The position numbers and the translations under genes are program-made. Shown here one piece after another: positions 35,007 to 44,457 of a stretch of 64,000 nucleotides of DNA. The notes below the pieces were generated by a model. That model searched no databases. It saw nothing but the letters and a program-made list of their open reading frames with translations, and was not told where the DNA came from. Location of the stretch: the NCBI RefSeq assembly GCF_003952525.1, contig NZ_CP034451.1, positions 5,928,501 to 5,992,500 of the forward strand, read 5' to 3'. The number at the start of each line of letters is the position of its first letter. The stretch's first letter is position 1. The DNA comes from Mesorhizobium sp. M3A.F.Ca.ET.080.04.2.1 (GTDB lineage Bacteria; Pseudomonadota; Alphaproteobacteria; Rhizobiales; Rhizobiaceae).

Positions 35007-36830
35007 ATGTGCGGTATCGTTGCAATTGTCGGCCAGCAGCAGGTCGCGCCGCTCATCGTCGATGCGCTGAAGCGGCTCGAATATCGCGGCTATGATTCGG
35101 CGGGCGTCGCCACCATCGAAAACGGCGAGCTCGGCCGCCGCCGGGCCGAGGGCAAGCTGGTCAACCTCGAACGCCGGCTGAAGGAAGACCCGCTCGACGG
35201 CACGATCGGCATCGGCCATACACGCTGGGCGACGCATGGCGTGCCGAACGAGACCAACGCGCACCCGCATTTTTCCGACGGCGTTGCCATCGTCCACAAT
35301 GGCATCATCGAGAATTTCGCCGAATTGCGCGATGAATTGGTTCGCGACGGCTACAGCTTCTCGTCGCAGACTGACACCGAGGTCGTTGCGCATCTGATTG
35401 CGCGGGAGCTTGCGAAAGGGCTGAAGCCGGTCGAGGCCGCGCACAAGGCGCTGAAGCGGCTGTCAGGCGCCTTCGCGCTGGCGATCATGTTCAAGGGCGA
35501 CGAGGATCTGATCGTTGGCGCCCGAAACGGTCCGCCTTTGGCCGTCGGCCATGGCGACGGCGAGATGTTCCTTGGTTCCGACGCCATTGCGCTGGCACCC
35601 TTCACCAACGCCGTCACCTATCTGGAAGACGGCGACTGGGCCGAAGTGCGCCGCAACAGCGTGACCATCTACGACATCGACGGCAACAAGGTCGACCGCA
35701 AGCGCCAGCAGTCGCTGTCGACCAGCTTCATGGTCGACAAGGGCAACCGCCGGCATTTCATGGAAAAGGAAATCCACGAGCAGCCGGAAGTGATCTCGCA
35801 CACGCTGGCGCATTACGTGGATTTCGTCTCCGGCGTGTCGAAGCCGCTCGACCTGCCGTTCGACTTCGCCAAGATCGGCCGGCTGGCGCTCTCGGCTTGC
35901 GGCACGGCCTATCTCGCCGGGTTGATCAGCAAATACTGGTTCGAACGCTATGCGCGGCTGCCGGTCGACATCGACGTCGCCTCGGAGTTCCGCTACCGCG
36001 AGATGCCGCTGTCGGCCAATGACGCGGCCTTCTTCATCTCGCAATCGGGCGAGACCGCCGACACGCTCGCCTCGCTGCGTTATTGCCGCAAGGCCGGCAT
36101 GAAGATCGGCGCGGTCGTCAACGTGCGCGAATCGACCATGGCGCGCGAATCCGATGTCGTGCTGCCGACGCTCGCCGGGCCGGAGATCGGCGTCGCCTCG
36201 ACCAAGGCCTTCACCTGTCAGCTGTCGGTGCTGGCGTCGCTGGCGGTGCGGGCTGGCGTTGCGCGCGGAGCGATCTCGCGCGATGAGGAAAAGCGGCTGG
36301 TGCGCGAGCTTTCCGAGGCGCCGCGCTTCGCCACCCAGGTGCTGAAGCTCGACGAGCAGATCGAACGCATCTCGCGCGAACTCTCGCGCTACAAGGATGT
36401 GCTCTATCTCGGCCGCGACACCAATTTCCCTTTGGCCATGGAAGGGGCGCTGAAGCTCAAGGAAATCTCCTACATTCACGCCGAGGGCTACGCGGCCGGC
36501 GAACTGAAGCACGGCCCGATCGCGCTGATCGACGAGAACATGCCGGTGATCGTGATCGCGCCGCATGACCGCATCTTCGAGAAGACCGTGTCGAACATGC
36601 AGGAAGTGGCGGCGCGCGGCGGCAAGATCATCCTCATCACCGACGCCAAGGGCGCCGCGCAGGCGGGTATCAAGACGATGGAGACGATCATCCTGCCCGA
36701 TGTGCCGGAGATCATTTCGCCGATCATCTACGCGCTGCCGATCCAGATGCTGGCCTATTTCACCGCCGTGTTCATGGGCACGGACGTCGACCAGCCGCGC
36801 AATCTGGCCAAATCGGTGACGGTGGAATAG
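35007..36830 (+). CDS. glmS: Glutamine-fructose-6-phosphate aminotransferase (isomerizing)
   Basis: GlmS of 607 residues. The N-terminal nucleophile Cys is residue 2 in MCGIVAIVG, exposed after Met removal. The glutaminase domain runs to about 240 (GIGHTRWATHG, NGIIENF), and two SIS isomerase domains follow (about 285-420 and 455-590; SQSGETADTLA, ESTKAF-like STKAFTCQ). The C-terminus PRNLAKSVTVE is the family signature. It makes glucosamine-6-phosphate from fructose-6-phosphate and glutamine. Near-identical length to E. coli GlmS (609). Confidence 0.97.
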   Translation: MCGIVAIVGQQQVAPLIVDALKRLEYRGYDSAGVATIENGELGRRRAEGKLVNLERRLKEDPLDGTIGIGHTRWATHGVPNETNAHPHFSDGVAIVHNGIIENFAELRDELVRDGYSFSSQTDTEVVAHLIARELAKGLKPVEAAHKALKRLSGAFALAIMFKGDEDLIVGARNGPPLAVGHGDGEMFLGSDAIALAPFTNAVTYLEDGDWAEVRRNSVTIYDIDGNKVDRKRQQSLSTSFMVDKGNRRHFMEKEIHEQPEVISHTLAHYVDFVSGVSKPLDLPFDFAKIGRLALSACGTAYLAGLISKYWFERYARLPVDIDVASEFRYREMPLSANDAAFFISQSGETADTLASLRYCRKAGMKIGAVVNVRESTMARESDVVLPTLAGPEIGVASTKAFTCQLSVLASLAVRAGVARGAISRDEEKRLVRELSEAPRFATQVLKLDEQIERISRELSRYKDVLYLGRDTNFPLAMEGALKLKEISYIHAEGYAAGELKHGPIALIDENMPVIVIAPHDRIFEKTVSNMQEVAARGGKIILITDAKGAAQAGIKTMETIILPDVPEIISPIIYALPIQMLAYFTAVFMGTDVDQPRNLAKSVTVE

Positions 36831-36852
36831 GTCTACATAACGATACGCCGAG

Positions 36853-36873
36853 CTGTATCAATTAATGATACAG
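36853..36873. promoter_or_regulatory. HigA-type operator palindrome
   Basis: Perfect 8-bp arms CTGTATCA (36853-36860) and TGATACAG (36866-36873) with a 5-base AT spacer. The centre (ATTAA) and position just upstream of the higB remnant fit an autoregulated toxin-antitoxin promoter. Confidence 0.7.
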
Positions 36874-36884
36874 GGCCTTGCACT

Positions 36885-36979
36885 TCATTCAAAGGCAAGA
36901 CAGTTGAAGCGGTCGCCGCCGGGAAGGCGATGTGGAGATCGTTGATTACCATGAGCGGGCACTCGCCCTAACCCTTTGA
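36885..36979 (+). pseudogene. higB: Remnant of a HigB/RelE-type toxin gene
   Basis: Two pieces of a HigB toxin gene joined out of frame. The first, from 36885, reads SFKGKTVEAVAAGK, like the N-terminal part of one HigB subgroup. The second, 36929-36979, reads DVEIVDYHERALALTL then stop; VEIVDYH is the C-terminal signature of that subgroup. A whole HigB gene is about 270-300 bp; only about 95 bp remain, so the middle (RNase core) is deleted. The stop TGA overlaps the GAGG ribosome binding site of higA, the normal higB-higA layout. The toxin cannot be made. The join point near 36928 is inferred by recall of family sequences. Confidence 0.65.
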
Positions 36980-36991
36980 GGATACTGAGCT

Positions 36992-37291
36992 ATGCTCAAG
37001 TTCGCACGCCCCATCCATCCTGGAGAATTCGTCCGCGAGGAATATCTTGTTCCTCTCGGCATGAGTGCTGGCGCGCTCGCAAAAAAGCTCAATCTTCCGC
37101 GTACGCGTATCGAGCGTATCGTCAAGGAAGAGGTAGGCCTGACGCCTGACACGGCGCTTCGCCTTGCGAGGTTCTTCAACACCACACCTGAGTTTTGGAT
37201 GAACTTCCAGAAGGCCTATGAGCTGGAGACCGAAGCGATGAAGATCGCGGCGGAACTCGAGAAGATCGTGCCGCTCGAAGCCGCCGCATAG
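36992..37291 (+). CDS. higA: HigA-family antitoxin (orphan)
   Basis: Xre-type DNA-binding antitoxin of 99 residues. It begins with the HigA signature RPIHPGEFVREEYLVPLGMS, then a helix-turn-helix (AGALAKKLNLPRTRIERIV) and TPEFWMNFQKAYELE. HigA neutralises the ribosome-dependent RNase HigB and represses the operon promoter. The upstream partner is only a remnant (36885-36979), while the operator (36853-36873) is intact, so HigA may survive as an autorepressor or by neutralising HigB from elsewhere. GAGG ten bases before ATG 36992. Confidence 0.92.
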   Translation: MLKFARPIHPGEFVREEYLVPLGMSAGALAKKLNLPRTRIERIVKEEVGLTPDTALRLARFFNTTPEFWMNFQKAYELETEAMKIAAELEKIVPLEAAA

Positions 37292-37374
37292 CGCGGATTC
37301 TTTAAAAACTTCGCAGTTCCAAAGCGGCTTGCGGTTCACTAATGTTCAACCGCAACCTGCGCTGCGGTGAACCC

Positions 37375-38130
37375 ATGTCCGACGCCCTGAAGACTTCTGG
37401 CATGACCCGGCTCAGGAACTATTTCCTGACGGGCTTCATCGTCTGCGCGCCGCTGGCGATCACCGCCTATATCGCCTGGTCACTCATCGGCTGGGTCGAT
37501 TCCTGGGTGAAGCCCTACATCCCGGCGCGCTATAACCCCGATACCTATCTGCCGTTTCCGGTTCCGGGCTTCGGGCTGATCGTGGCGCTGGTGCTGATCA
37601 CGCTGATTGGCTTCCTGACGGCAAACATCGTCGGCCGTGCCATCGTCAATTCCGGCGAGCGGCTGCTCGGCCGCATGCCTCTGGTGCGCGGCATCTATCG
37701 CTCGCTGAAACAGATTTTCGAGACGGTGCTGTCGAACAAGGGCGACATGTTCCGCCAGGTCGGGTTGGTCGAGTATCCGCGAAAAGGCGTCTGGTCGCTG
37801 GTTTTCGTCGCCAGCGAGAAGGAAACCGAGATCAACCAGAAGCTCGATCAGGAAGGCGATCCGCTGATTGCGGTATTCATGCCGTGCACGCCGAACCCGA
37901 CCACCGGCTTCCTGATGTATGTGCATAAATCCGAGATCGTGCTGCTCGACATGACGATCGAGGATGGGGCCAAGCTGATCGTTTCGGCCGGCATGGTGGC
38001 GCCGGAGGTCAAGGCCAAGCTGGTGACGCTGAACGGCGAGCCGATCGAGGGGGCGCTCGCCAATCCGGCGCTCGGCACGGCTCAGCCGGCGCGCAGCAGC
38101 CGCACCGCCTCATCGCGCCCGAACAGGTAA
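37375..38130 (+). CDS. DUF502 membrane protein
   Basis: Inner-membrane protein of 251 residues with two N-terminal membrane segments (NYFLTGFIVCAPLAITAYIA and FGLIVALVLITLIGFLTAN), followed by a soluble domain with GERLLGRMPLVRGIYRSLKQ and FMPCTPNPTTGFL, the DUF502 signature. Function is unknown. A low-complexity Ser/Arg tail (PARSSRTASSRPNR) is encoded by the 49 bp that overlap the 3' end of recG on the opposite strand; without the overlap the protein would end near LGTAQ. ATG 37375 is preferred to 37342. Confidence 0.88.
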   Translation: MSDALKTSGMTRLRNYFLTGFIVCAPLAITAYIAWSLIGWVDSWVKPYIPARYNPDTYLPFPVPGFGLIVALVLITLIGFLTANIVGRAIVNSGERLLGRMPLVRGIYRSLKQIFETVLSNKGDMFRQVGLVEYPRKGVWSLVFVASEKETEINQKLDQEGDPLIAVFMPCTPNPTTGFLMYVHKSEIVLLDMTIEDGAKLIVSAGMVAPEVKAKLVTLNGEPIEGALANPALGTAQPARSSRTASSRPNR

Positions 38131-40190
38131 AGCAACAGCCTAAGCGCCTGTCCGCGTTCGGACTGCAGTTCCGGATCGCGCGACAGGATCAGCCTTGCGT
38201 CGTCGCGCGCGCCTTCGAGCAGGTCGGCATGGAACTCGATGCGTGCGACCTGGAAGCCAGGCGTGCCGGATTGCCGGGTCCCAAGAAGCTCGCCTTCGCC
38301 GCGCAGCTTGAGGTCCTCCTCGGCGATCCGGAAACCGTCCTCAGTCTCGCGCATAACCGACAGACGGCGCTTCGCCGTCTCGCCGAGCGGGTCTTTGTAG
38401 AGCAGCACGCAGGAGGAGGGCTTGTCGCCGCGCCCGACCCGGCCGCGCAACTGGTGCAACTGGGCAAGGCCGAAGCGCTCGGCGTGTTCGATGACGATGA
38501 TCGTGGCGTCCGGCACATCGACGCCGACCTCGATGACGGTGGTGGCGATCAATATGCGTGTTTCGCCCTGCTTGAAGGCGCGCATCGCCTCGTCCTTCTC
38601 GGCCCCCTTCATGCGCCCGTGAACCAGGCCGATCTGGTCGCCGAAGAGCGGCTTGAGTGAAGCGAAGCGGTCTTCCGCCGACATCAGCTTGATCTCTTCG
38701 GATTCCTCGACCAGCGGGCAGATCCAGTAGATCTTCTGACCTTCGGCGACGGCATCGCGCATCCGTGCGACCAGCTCATCCAGCCGCTCCAGGGGCAAGG
38801 TGACGGTGCGGATCGGCTGCCGGCCGGCCGGTTTTTCGGTCAGTTTCGAAACGTCCATGTCGCCGAAGGCGGTGAGCACCAGCGTGCGCGGGATCGGCGT
38901 CGCCGTCATCACCAGCATGTCGGGCGCGTCGCCCTTGGCGGTGATCGCCAGCCGCTGGTGGACGCCGAAGCGGTGCTGCTCGTCGACCACGGCAAGGACG
39001 AGGTCGTGGAAGGTCACGGATTCCTGGAACAGCGCATGCGTGCCGACGACGATGTCGATCGCACCGCTGGCGAGGCCTTCCAGCGTCTCTGTGCGCTCAT
39101 GGCCCTTTTCGCGCCCGGTGAGGATAGCGGTGCGCAGGCCGGCTTGCTCTGCCAATGGTGCGATGGTTGCCAGGTGTTGGCGCGCCAGGATTTCGGTCGG
39201 CGCCATCAACGCGGCCTGGCCGCCAGCCTCCACCGCGCGGCCCATGGCAAGCAGCGCGACCACAGTCTTGCCGGAGCCGACGTCGCCCTGCAGCAGGCGC
39301 AGCATGCGCTCGGGATCGGCGAGATCGGCATTGATCTCGCCGAGCGCGAATTCCTGGCTAGGGGTGAGCTTGTAGGGCAGGGCCGAGCGCAGTTTCTCGA
39401 CAATGCGGCCGTCGCCAGTGAGCGGGCGGCCCGACAGACGACGGATCTTTGCCCGAACCAGCGCCAGCGAGACCTGGCCGGCCAGCAATTCGTCATAGGC
39501 GAGGCGCCGCCAGGCCGGGCCTTCGACGGCAACGTCGATCGGGTCGGCGGGAGAATGAATGCGGGCGAGCGCGTCGCCGAAGGACGGAAAGGTGTGGCGG
39601 CGCATGAAAGCGTCATCCAGCCATTCCGGCAAGTCGGGCAGACGGCTGAGCGCCTGCCCGATGGCTCGGCGCAGCACCTTAGCCGACAAGCCTGCCGTCA
39701 GCGGATAGACCGGCTCGACCAACGGCAGGCCCTCGGCCTCGTCAATCGGCGCGATATGGTCGGGATGAACCATGCTCGGCCGGCCGTTGAACCATTCCAT
39801 GCGGCCGGAGATGACGACCCGTTCGCCTTCCGGCAGCATCTTCTGCAGATAGGCGGCATGGGCATGAAAAAAGGTCAGCGCGATCTCGCCGGTGTCGTCG
39901 TGAGCGTAGACCCGGTAGGGCACCGACCTGTTGCCGCGCGGCGGCGGCTGATGGCGGTCGACGCGCACCTCGAGCGTGACGATCTGGCCCTCGGCGGAGA
40001 GCGCGATGCCGGGCCGGTTGCGCCGGTCGATCACCGTGTTGGGCAGTACGAACAGAAGATCGGCGGCGCGCGCGGCGCGGTCGCCGAGATCGGCCGGCAC
40101 GACCCGCTCGATCAGCGTTCCCACTTTCGGACCAACGCCGGCAAGCGAGGTTATCGGAACGAATAATGGGTCGAGGACGGAGGGACGCAT
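38082..40190 (-). CDS. recG: ATP-dependent DNA helicase RecG
   Basis: RecG of 702 residues. An N-terminal wedge OB-fold domain (about 60-160) precedes helicase motifs: I LQGDVGSGKTVVAL (about 296), II VVDEQHRFG (about 390), III TATPIPRTL, and VI QLRGRVGRG (about 560). The C-terminal block GTRQSGTPGFQVA is typical. It reverses stalled forks and processes Holliday junctions. MRPSVLDPLFVPI (40190) is chosen because the longer frame to 40304 is translation of an intergenic palindromic repeat (ISPLVGEMSGRTEGG). It is convergent with DUF502 and divergent from sdhE. Confidence 0.95.
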   Translation of the reverse strand: MRPSVLDPLFVPITSLAGVGPKVGTLIERVVPADLGDRAARAADLLFVLPNTVIDRRNRPGIALSAEGQIVTLEVRVDRHQPPPRGNRSVPYRVYAHDDTGEIALTFFHAHAAYLQKMLPEGERVVISGRMEWFNGRPSMVHPDHIAPIDEAEGLPLVEPVYPLTAGLSAKVLRRAIGQALSRLPDLPEWLDDAFMRRHTFPSFGDALARIHSPADPIDVAVEGPAWRRLAYDELLAGQVSLALVRAKIRRLSGRPLTGDGRIVEKLRSALPYKLTPSQEFALGEINADLADPERMLRLLQGDVGSGKTVVALLAMGRAVEAGGQAALMAPTEILARQHLATIAPLAEQAGLRTAILTGREKGHERTETLEGLASGAIDIVVGTHALFQESVTFHDLVLAVVDEQHRFGVHQRLAITAKGDAPDMLVMTATPIPRTLVLTAFGDMDVSKLTEKPAGRQPIRTVTLPLERLDELVARMRDAVAEGQKIYWICPLVEESEEIKLMSAEDRFASLKPLFGDQIGLVHGRMKGAEKDEAMRAFKQGETRILIATTVIEVGVDVPDATIIVIEHAERFGLAQLHQLRGRVGRGDKPSSCVLLYKDPLGETAKRRLSVMRETEDGFRIAEEDLKLRGEGELLGTRQSGTPGFQVARIEFHADLLEGARDDARLILSRDPELQSERGQALRLLLYLFGRDEAVRLLRAG

Positions 40191-40235
40191 CAGCGCAGCG
40201 CCTGTTGCGTATCCGGAAAGGCCGAGTTCCTTCGC

Positions 40236-40390
40236 GCCCCCCTCTGTCCTGCCGGACATCTCCCCCACAAGGGGGGAGATTGCCAGCTTCGGCGCCTCAC
40301 CCATTCCGTAACGTTGAAGGTTGGCGAAAACGGACGTGCAGGCTGATCTCCCCCCTCGTAGGGGAGATGTCCGGCAGGACCGAGGGGGGC
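40236..40390. repeat. Inverted pair of CTCCCC-type palindromic repeats
   Basis: Two copies in opposite orientation: 40236-40282 (GCCCCCCTCTGTCCTGCCGG, ACATCTCCCCC, acaa, GGGGGGAGATTG) and 40342-40390 (its near reverse complement ending GGCAGGACCGAGGGGGGC). Each copy also has an internal CTCCCC/GGGGAG hairpin. Read as codons they give PLVGEMSGRTEGG, a peptide that often pollutes rhizobial annotations. They sit between recG and sdhE, 59 bp apart. Confidence 0.9.
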
Positions 40391-40504
40391 ATGAAGGAAT
40401 GCAGTCATTTCAAATTGATTGTCGGCTGTCTTACTTTGCCTTGCAAGGCTGACACCGATCTCTATCCACGCTATATGCGCCGCTTCGAACAGGGATGCGG
40501 CGCC

Positions 40505-40792
40505 ATGACCGGTACACAGCGATCAAGCGAGGGGCTGGATGCCCGCCGCCGCAAGCTCCTGTTCCGCTCCTGGCATCGCGGCATGCGCGAGATGGATCTC
40601 ATCCTGGGTACCTTCGCCGATGCCGAGATCGGCGCCTTGACCGGCGACGAAATCGCCCAATATGAAAAGCTCCTCGAAATCCCCGATACCGAATTCCTTC
40701 CGTTGATCACCGGCGAGCGCCCGGTTCCGCCCGATATCGATTGCGCGGTGCTGCAGAAGATCCTGGCGTCGCGCCGAACGATGACATTTTGA
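40505..40792 (+). CDS. sdhE: FAD assembly factor SdhE
   Basis: Small helical protein of 95 residues (DUF339/YgfY family). The signature is RRKLLFRSWHRGMREMDLILG, residues about 14-34, with the conserved RGMREMD flavinylation motif, and ALTGDEIAQYEKLL. It promotes FAD attachment to succinate dehydrogenase and fumarate reductase. ATG 40505 is the best start; upstream in-frame Met codons (40475 and earlier) lie in non-conserved sequence or the repeat pair. It is 11 bp before mfd in one operon, a conserved rhizobial order. Confidence 0.92.
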   Translation: MTGTQRSSEGLDARRRKLLFRSWHRGMREMDLILGTFADAEIGALTGDEIAQYEKLLEIPDTEFLPLITGERPVPPDIDCAVLQKILASRRTMTF

Positions 40793-40803
40793 ACGTATCA
40801 AGC

Positions 40804-43800
40804 ATGAGCCTCATTCCTATCATCGGTCTGCCAAAGGGCCGGGCCGGCCAGTTCATCGTCGACGGCGTCGCCGACGGCTATGAAGCCTTTGCATTGGTGC
40901 AGACGGCGCAGGAGATCGCTCCCGACAAGCCGGTGCTGTTCGTGGCGCGCGATGGCCAGCGGCTGCCGGCGATCATCGAGGCGCTCGCCTTTGCGGCGCC
41001 CGGCCTGCCGGTGCTGGAACTGCCGGCCTGGGACTGTCTACCCTACGACCGCGTCTCGCCGGGAGCGGATGCGGCCGCGCGGCGGCTCGATGCGCTCTCC
41101 GCCATGATCGCGCTGGCGAAGAAGCCGCATCGCGCCGTGATCCTCACCACCGCCAACGCGCTGCTGCAGCGCATTCCCCCAGCCGAACTGATCGAGGCGC
41201 AGACCTTCCACGCCAAGCCCGGCAACCAGGTCGACATGAACGCGCTGATCGCGCGGCTGGAGACCTCCGGCTTCGAGCGCGTGCCGACGGTGCGCGGCCT
41301 GGGCGAATTCGCGGTCCGCGGCGGCATCCTCGATCTCTTCGCGCCGGGCTGGAGCGAGGCGCTGCGGCTCGACTTCTTCGGCGACACACTGGAATCGATC
41401 CGCGTCTTCGACGTGGCGACCCAGCGCACGACCGGGCAGCGCAAGTCGATGTCCTTGCAAGCGATGAGCGAGGTGGCGCTGACGCCGGAGACGATCAGCC
41501 GCTTCCGCCGCTCCTACATCGAGGCCTTTGGCGCGCCGTCGCGCGACGACGCGCTTTATGCGGCAGTCAGCGAAGGCCGCCGCTTTGCCGGCATGGAACA
41601 CTGGCTGCCCTTCTTCTACGAGCGGCTGGAGACGGTGTTCGACTATCTGCCGGATGCGCCTGTCGTCTTCGACCATCTGGCACATGAGGCGCTGGCTGAG
41701 CGGCACACGCTGATCCTCGACCACTACGAGGCGCGCCGGAAGCAGGCCGACAGCGCGCTGAAGGACGCGGTGCCCTACAAGCCGGTGGCGCCGGACCTGC
41801 TTTATCTTTCGCCGGAGAACCTCAAAGCCTCGCTCGGCCCGCGTGAAGACATCGACTTCACCGTTTTCGACGCGCCAGACGTTGGAGCTAAAAAGGTCTT
41901 TCACGCCGGCTCGCGGCACGGCCGCAGCTTCGCCGAGGAGCGCGCCGATCCCAACACCAACGTCTTCGACGTGGTGGTGAAGCATATCGCCGACGAGCGC
42001 GCCGCGCGCCGCCGCGTCATCGTCGCCGGCTGGACCGAAGGCTCGCTCGACCGGCTCGGCCAGATCCTCGCCGAACATCATCTTGGCAATCTGAAGCCGG
42101 TTGCGACGCTTGCCGAGGTCGAAAAGCTCGAGCCGGGGCAGGCGGGTCTCGCCGTGCTGCCGCTGGAATCCGGCTTCGAAACCGACGCCATGGTCGTCGT
42201 TGCCGAACAGGACATTCTCGGCGACAGGCTGATTCGCCGCTCGAAGCGCAAGAAGAAGGCATCCGATTTCATCGCCGAGGCCTCGTCGCTGTCCTCGGGC
42301 GATATCGTTGTCCACGCCGACCACGGCATCGGCCGCTTCATCGGCCTGCGCACCATCGAGGCGGTCGGCGCGCCGCATGACTGCCTCGAAATCCACTATG
42401 CCGGCGATGATCGGCTGTTCCTGCCGGTCGAAAACATCGAGCTCTTGTCGCGCTACGGCTCGGATTCGGCCGAAGCGCCGCTCGACAAGCTCGGCGGCGG
42501 CGCCTGGCAGGCGCGCAAGGCGCGGCTGAAGCGGCGGCTGCTCGACATGGCGGGCCAGTTGATCCGGCTTGCTGCCGAGCGGCAGATGCGCGCCGCACCC
42601 GCCATGATCCCCGCGGATGGGCTTTATGGCGAGTTCGCCGCGCGCTTCCCTTATGAGGAAACCGACGACCAGCAGACTGCGATCGATTCCGTCATGGATG
42701 ATCTCGGCGCCGGTAAGCCGATGGATCGGCTGGTCTGCGGCGATGTCGGCTTCGGCAAGACGGAGGTCGCGCTGCGCGCTGCCTTCATCGCCGCAATGGA
42801 AGGCTTCCAGGTCGCGGTCGTGGTGCCCACGACGCTGCTCTCTCGCCAGCACTTCAAGACCTTCTCGCAACGCTTCTCCGGCCTGCCGATCCGTATCGCT
42901 CAGGCCTCGCGCCTGGTCGGCGCCAAGGAATTGGCGGAAACGAAGAAGGGCATCAGCGAAGGCACGGTCGATATCGTCGTCGGCACGCACGCGCTGCTCG
43001 GCAGCTCGATCTCGTTCAAGAATCTCGGCCTGCTGATCATCGACGAGGAGCAGCATTTCGGCGTCAAGCACAAGGAGCGGTTGAAGGAGCTCAAGAACGA
43101 CGTGCATGTGCTGACGCTGTCGGCGACGCCGATTCCGCGCACGCTGCAACTGGCGCTGACCGGCGTGCGCGAATTGTCGCTGATCGCGACGCCGCCGGTC
43201 GACCGCATGGCCGTGCGCACTTTCATTTCACCCTTCGATCCGCTGGTCATACGCGAGACGCTGCTGCGCGAACGCTATCGCGGGGGCCATTCCTTCTATG
43301 TCGTGCCGCGCATCAGCGACCTCTCGGAAATCCATGATTTCCTGAAGGGATCAGTGCCGGAGCTGAAGGTGGCAGTGGCCCATGGCCAGATGCCGCCGGG
43401 CGAGCTCGACGACATCATGAACGCCTTTTACGACGGCCAGTACGACGTGCTGCTGTCGACGACCATCGTCGAATCCGGCCTCGATATCCCGACCGCCAAC
43501 ACGCTGATCATCCACCGCGCCGACATGTTCGGCCTGGCGCAGCTCTACCAGCTGCGCGGTCGTGTCGGCCGCTCCAAGGTGAGGGCCTATGCGCTGTTCA
43601 CGCTGCCGGCAAACCGCAAGCTCACCGACACGGCCGAGCGCCGGCTGAAGGTGCTGCAGTCGCTCGACACGCTCGGCGCCGGCTTCCAGCTCGCCAGCCA
43701 CGACCTCGACATCAGGGGCGCCGGCAATCTTCTCGGCGAAGAACAGTCCGGCCATATCAAGGAGGTGGGCTTCGAGCTCTACCAGCAGATGCTGGAAGAG

Positions 43801-44301
43801 GCGGTGGCCGAGGTGAAGGATTCAGGCGAGGTGCAGGACGGCGGTTGGTCGCCGCAGATCGCGGTCGGCACCGCCGTGATGATCCCGGAGAGCTACGTGC
43901 CCGACCTGCAGCTCCGCATGGCACTCTACCGCCGTCTTGGCGACCTCGAGACGACCGAGGAAATCGATGGCTTCGGCGCCGAGCTTATCGACCGTTTCGG
44001 GCCGCTGCCCGAGGAAGTGACGCATCTGCTCAAGATCGTCTTCATCAAGGCGCTGTGCCGGAAGGCCAATGTCGAGAAGCTCGATGCCGGCCCCAAGGGC
44101 GTCGTCATCCATTTCCGCAAACGCGAGTTCCCCAACCCGGTCGGGCTGGTCAAGTTCATCGGCGAACAGGGCTCCTTGGCCAAGATCAGGGCGGACCACA
44201 GCGTCGTCTTCATGCGCGAATGGCCGAACGCTGAAAAGCGCTTGGCGGGCTCCGCTGTCGTCATGACGCAATTGGCGCGTTTGGTCGACAAAGCCGCCTA
44301 A
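40804..44301 (+). CDS. mfd: Transcription-repair coupling factor
   Basis: Mfd of 1,165 residues. UvrB-like N-terminal region (about 15-340), CarD-like RNA polymerase-binding domain (about 490-560, DIVVHADHGIGRFIGLRT), RecG-like helicase motor with motif I VCGDVGFGKTEVALR (about 640), motif II DEEQHFG (about 740), TATPIPRTL, QLRGRVGRS, and a C-terminal TRCF domain (about 1,010-1,110). It dislodges stalled RNA polymerase and recruits UvrA. A TTG-started frame from 40741 overlaps sdhE, so ATG 40804 is used. Confidence 0.96.
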   Translation: MSLIPIIGLPKGRAGQFIVDGVADGYEAFALVQTAQEIAPDKPVLFVARDGQRLPAIIEALAFAAPGLPVLELPAWDCLPYDRVSPGADAAARRLDALSAMIALAKKPHRAVILTTANALLQRIPPAELIEAQTFHAKPGNQVDMNALIARLETSGFERVPTVRGLGEFAVRGGILDLFAPGWSEALRLDFFGDTLESIRVFDVATQRTTGQRKSMSLQAMSEVALTPETISRFRRSYIEAFGAPSRDDALYAAVSEGRRFAGMEHWLPFFYERLETVFDYLPDAPVVFDHLAHEALAERHTLILDHYEARRKQADSALKDAVPYKPVAPDLLYLSPENLKASLGPREDIDFTVFDAPDVGAKKVFHAGSRHGRSFAEERADPNTNVFDVVVKHIADERAARRRVIVAGWTEGSLDRLGQILAEHHLGNLKPVATLAEVEKLEPGQAGLAVLPLESGFETDAMVVVAEQDILGDRLIRRSKRKKKASDFIAEASSLSSGDIVVHADHGIGRFIGLRTIEAVGAPHDCLEIHYAGDDRLFLPVENIELLSRYGSDSAEAPLDKLGGGAWQARKARLKRRLLDMAGQLIRLAAERQMRAAPAMIPADGLYGEFAARFPYEETDDQQTAIDSVMDDLGAGKPMDRLVCGDVGFGKTEVALRAAFIAAMEGFQVAVVVPTTLLSRQHFKTFSQRFSGLPIRIAQASRLVGAKELAETKKGISEGTVDIVVGTHALLGSSISFKNLGLLIIDEEQHFGVKHKERLKELKNDVHVLTLSATPIPRTLQLALTGVRELSLIATPPVDRMAVRTFISPFDPLVIRETLLRERYRGGHSFYVVPRISDLSEIHDFLKGSVPELKVAVAHGQMPPGELDDIMNAFYDGQYDVLLSTTIVESGLDIPTANTLIIHRADMFGLAQLYQLRGRVGRSKVRAYALFTLPANRKLTDTAERRLKVLQSLDTLGAGFQLASHDLDIRGAGNLLGEEQSGHIKEVGFELYQQMLEEAVAEVKDSGEVQDGGWSPQIAVGTAVMIPESYVPDLQLRMALYRRLGDLETTEEIDGFGAELIDRFGPLPEEVTHLLKIVFIKALCRKANVEKLDAGPKGVVIHFRKREFPNPVGLVKFIGEQGSLAKIRADHSVVFMREWPNAEKRLAGSAVVMTQLARLVDKAA

Positions 44302-44457
44302 CCGGCACGCCACGGGTTTCCAGCAGGACAAGCATTCGCCACTGCCGAAATTCCCGTCTAGAATAGCAAATCGGCTTCGTGTAAGGAGCCGCCACCTCGT
44401 ATTGGGGCAGCAATGGCGGGCGAGGGCGCTCGCCGGGAAGAAGTGTTGGGTACAGCG

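Noticed and set aside
40191..40304. N-terminal extension of RecG (ISPLVGEMSGRTEGG)
   Set aside because: Translation of an intergenic palindromic repeat; family alignment starts at MRPSVLDP.
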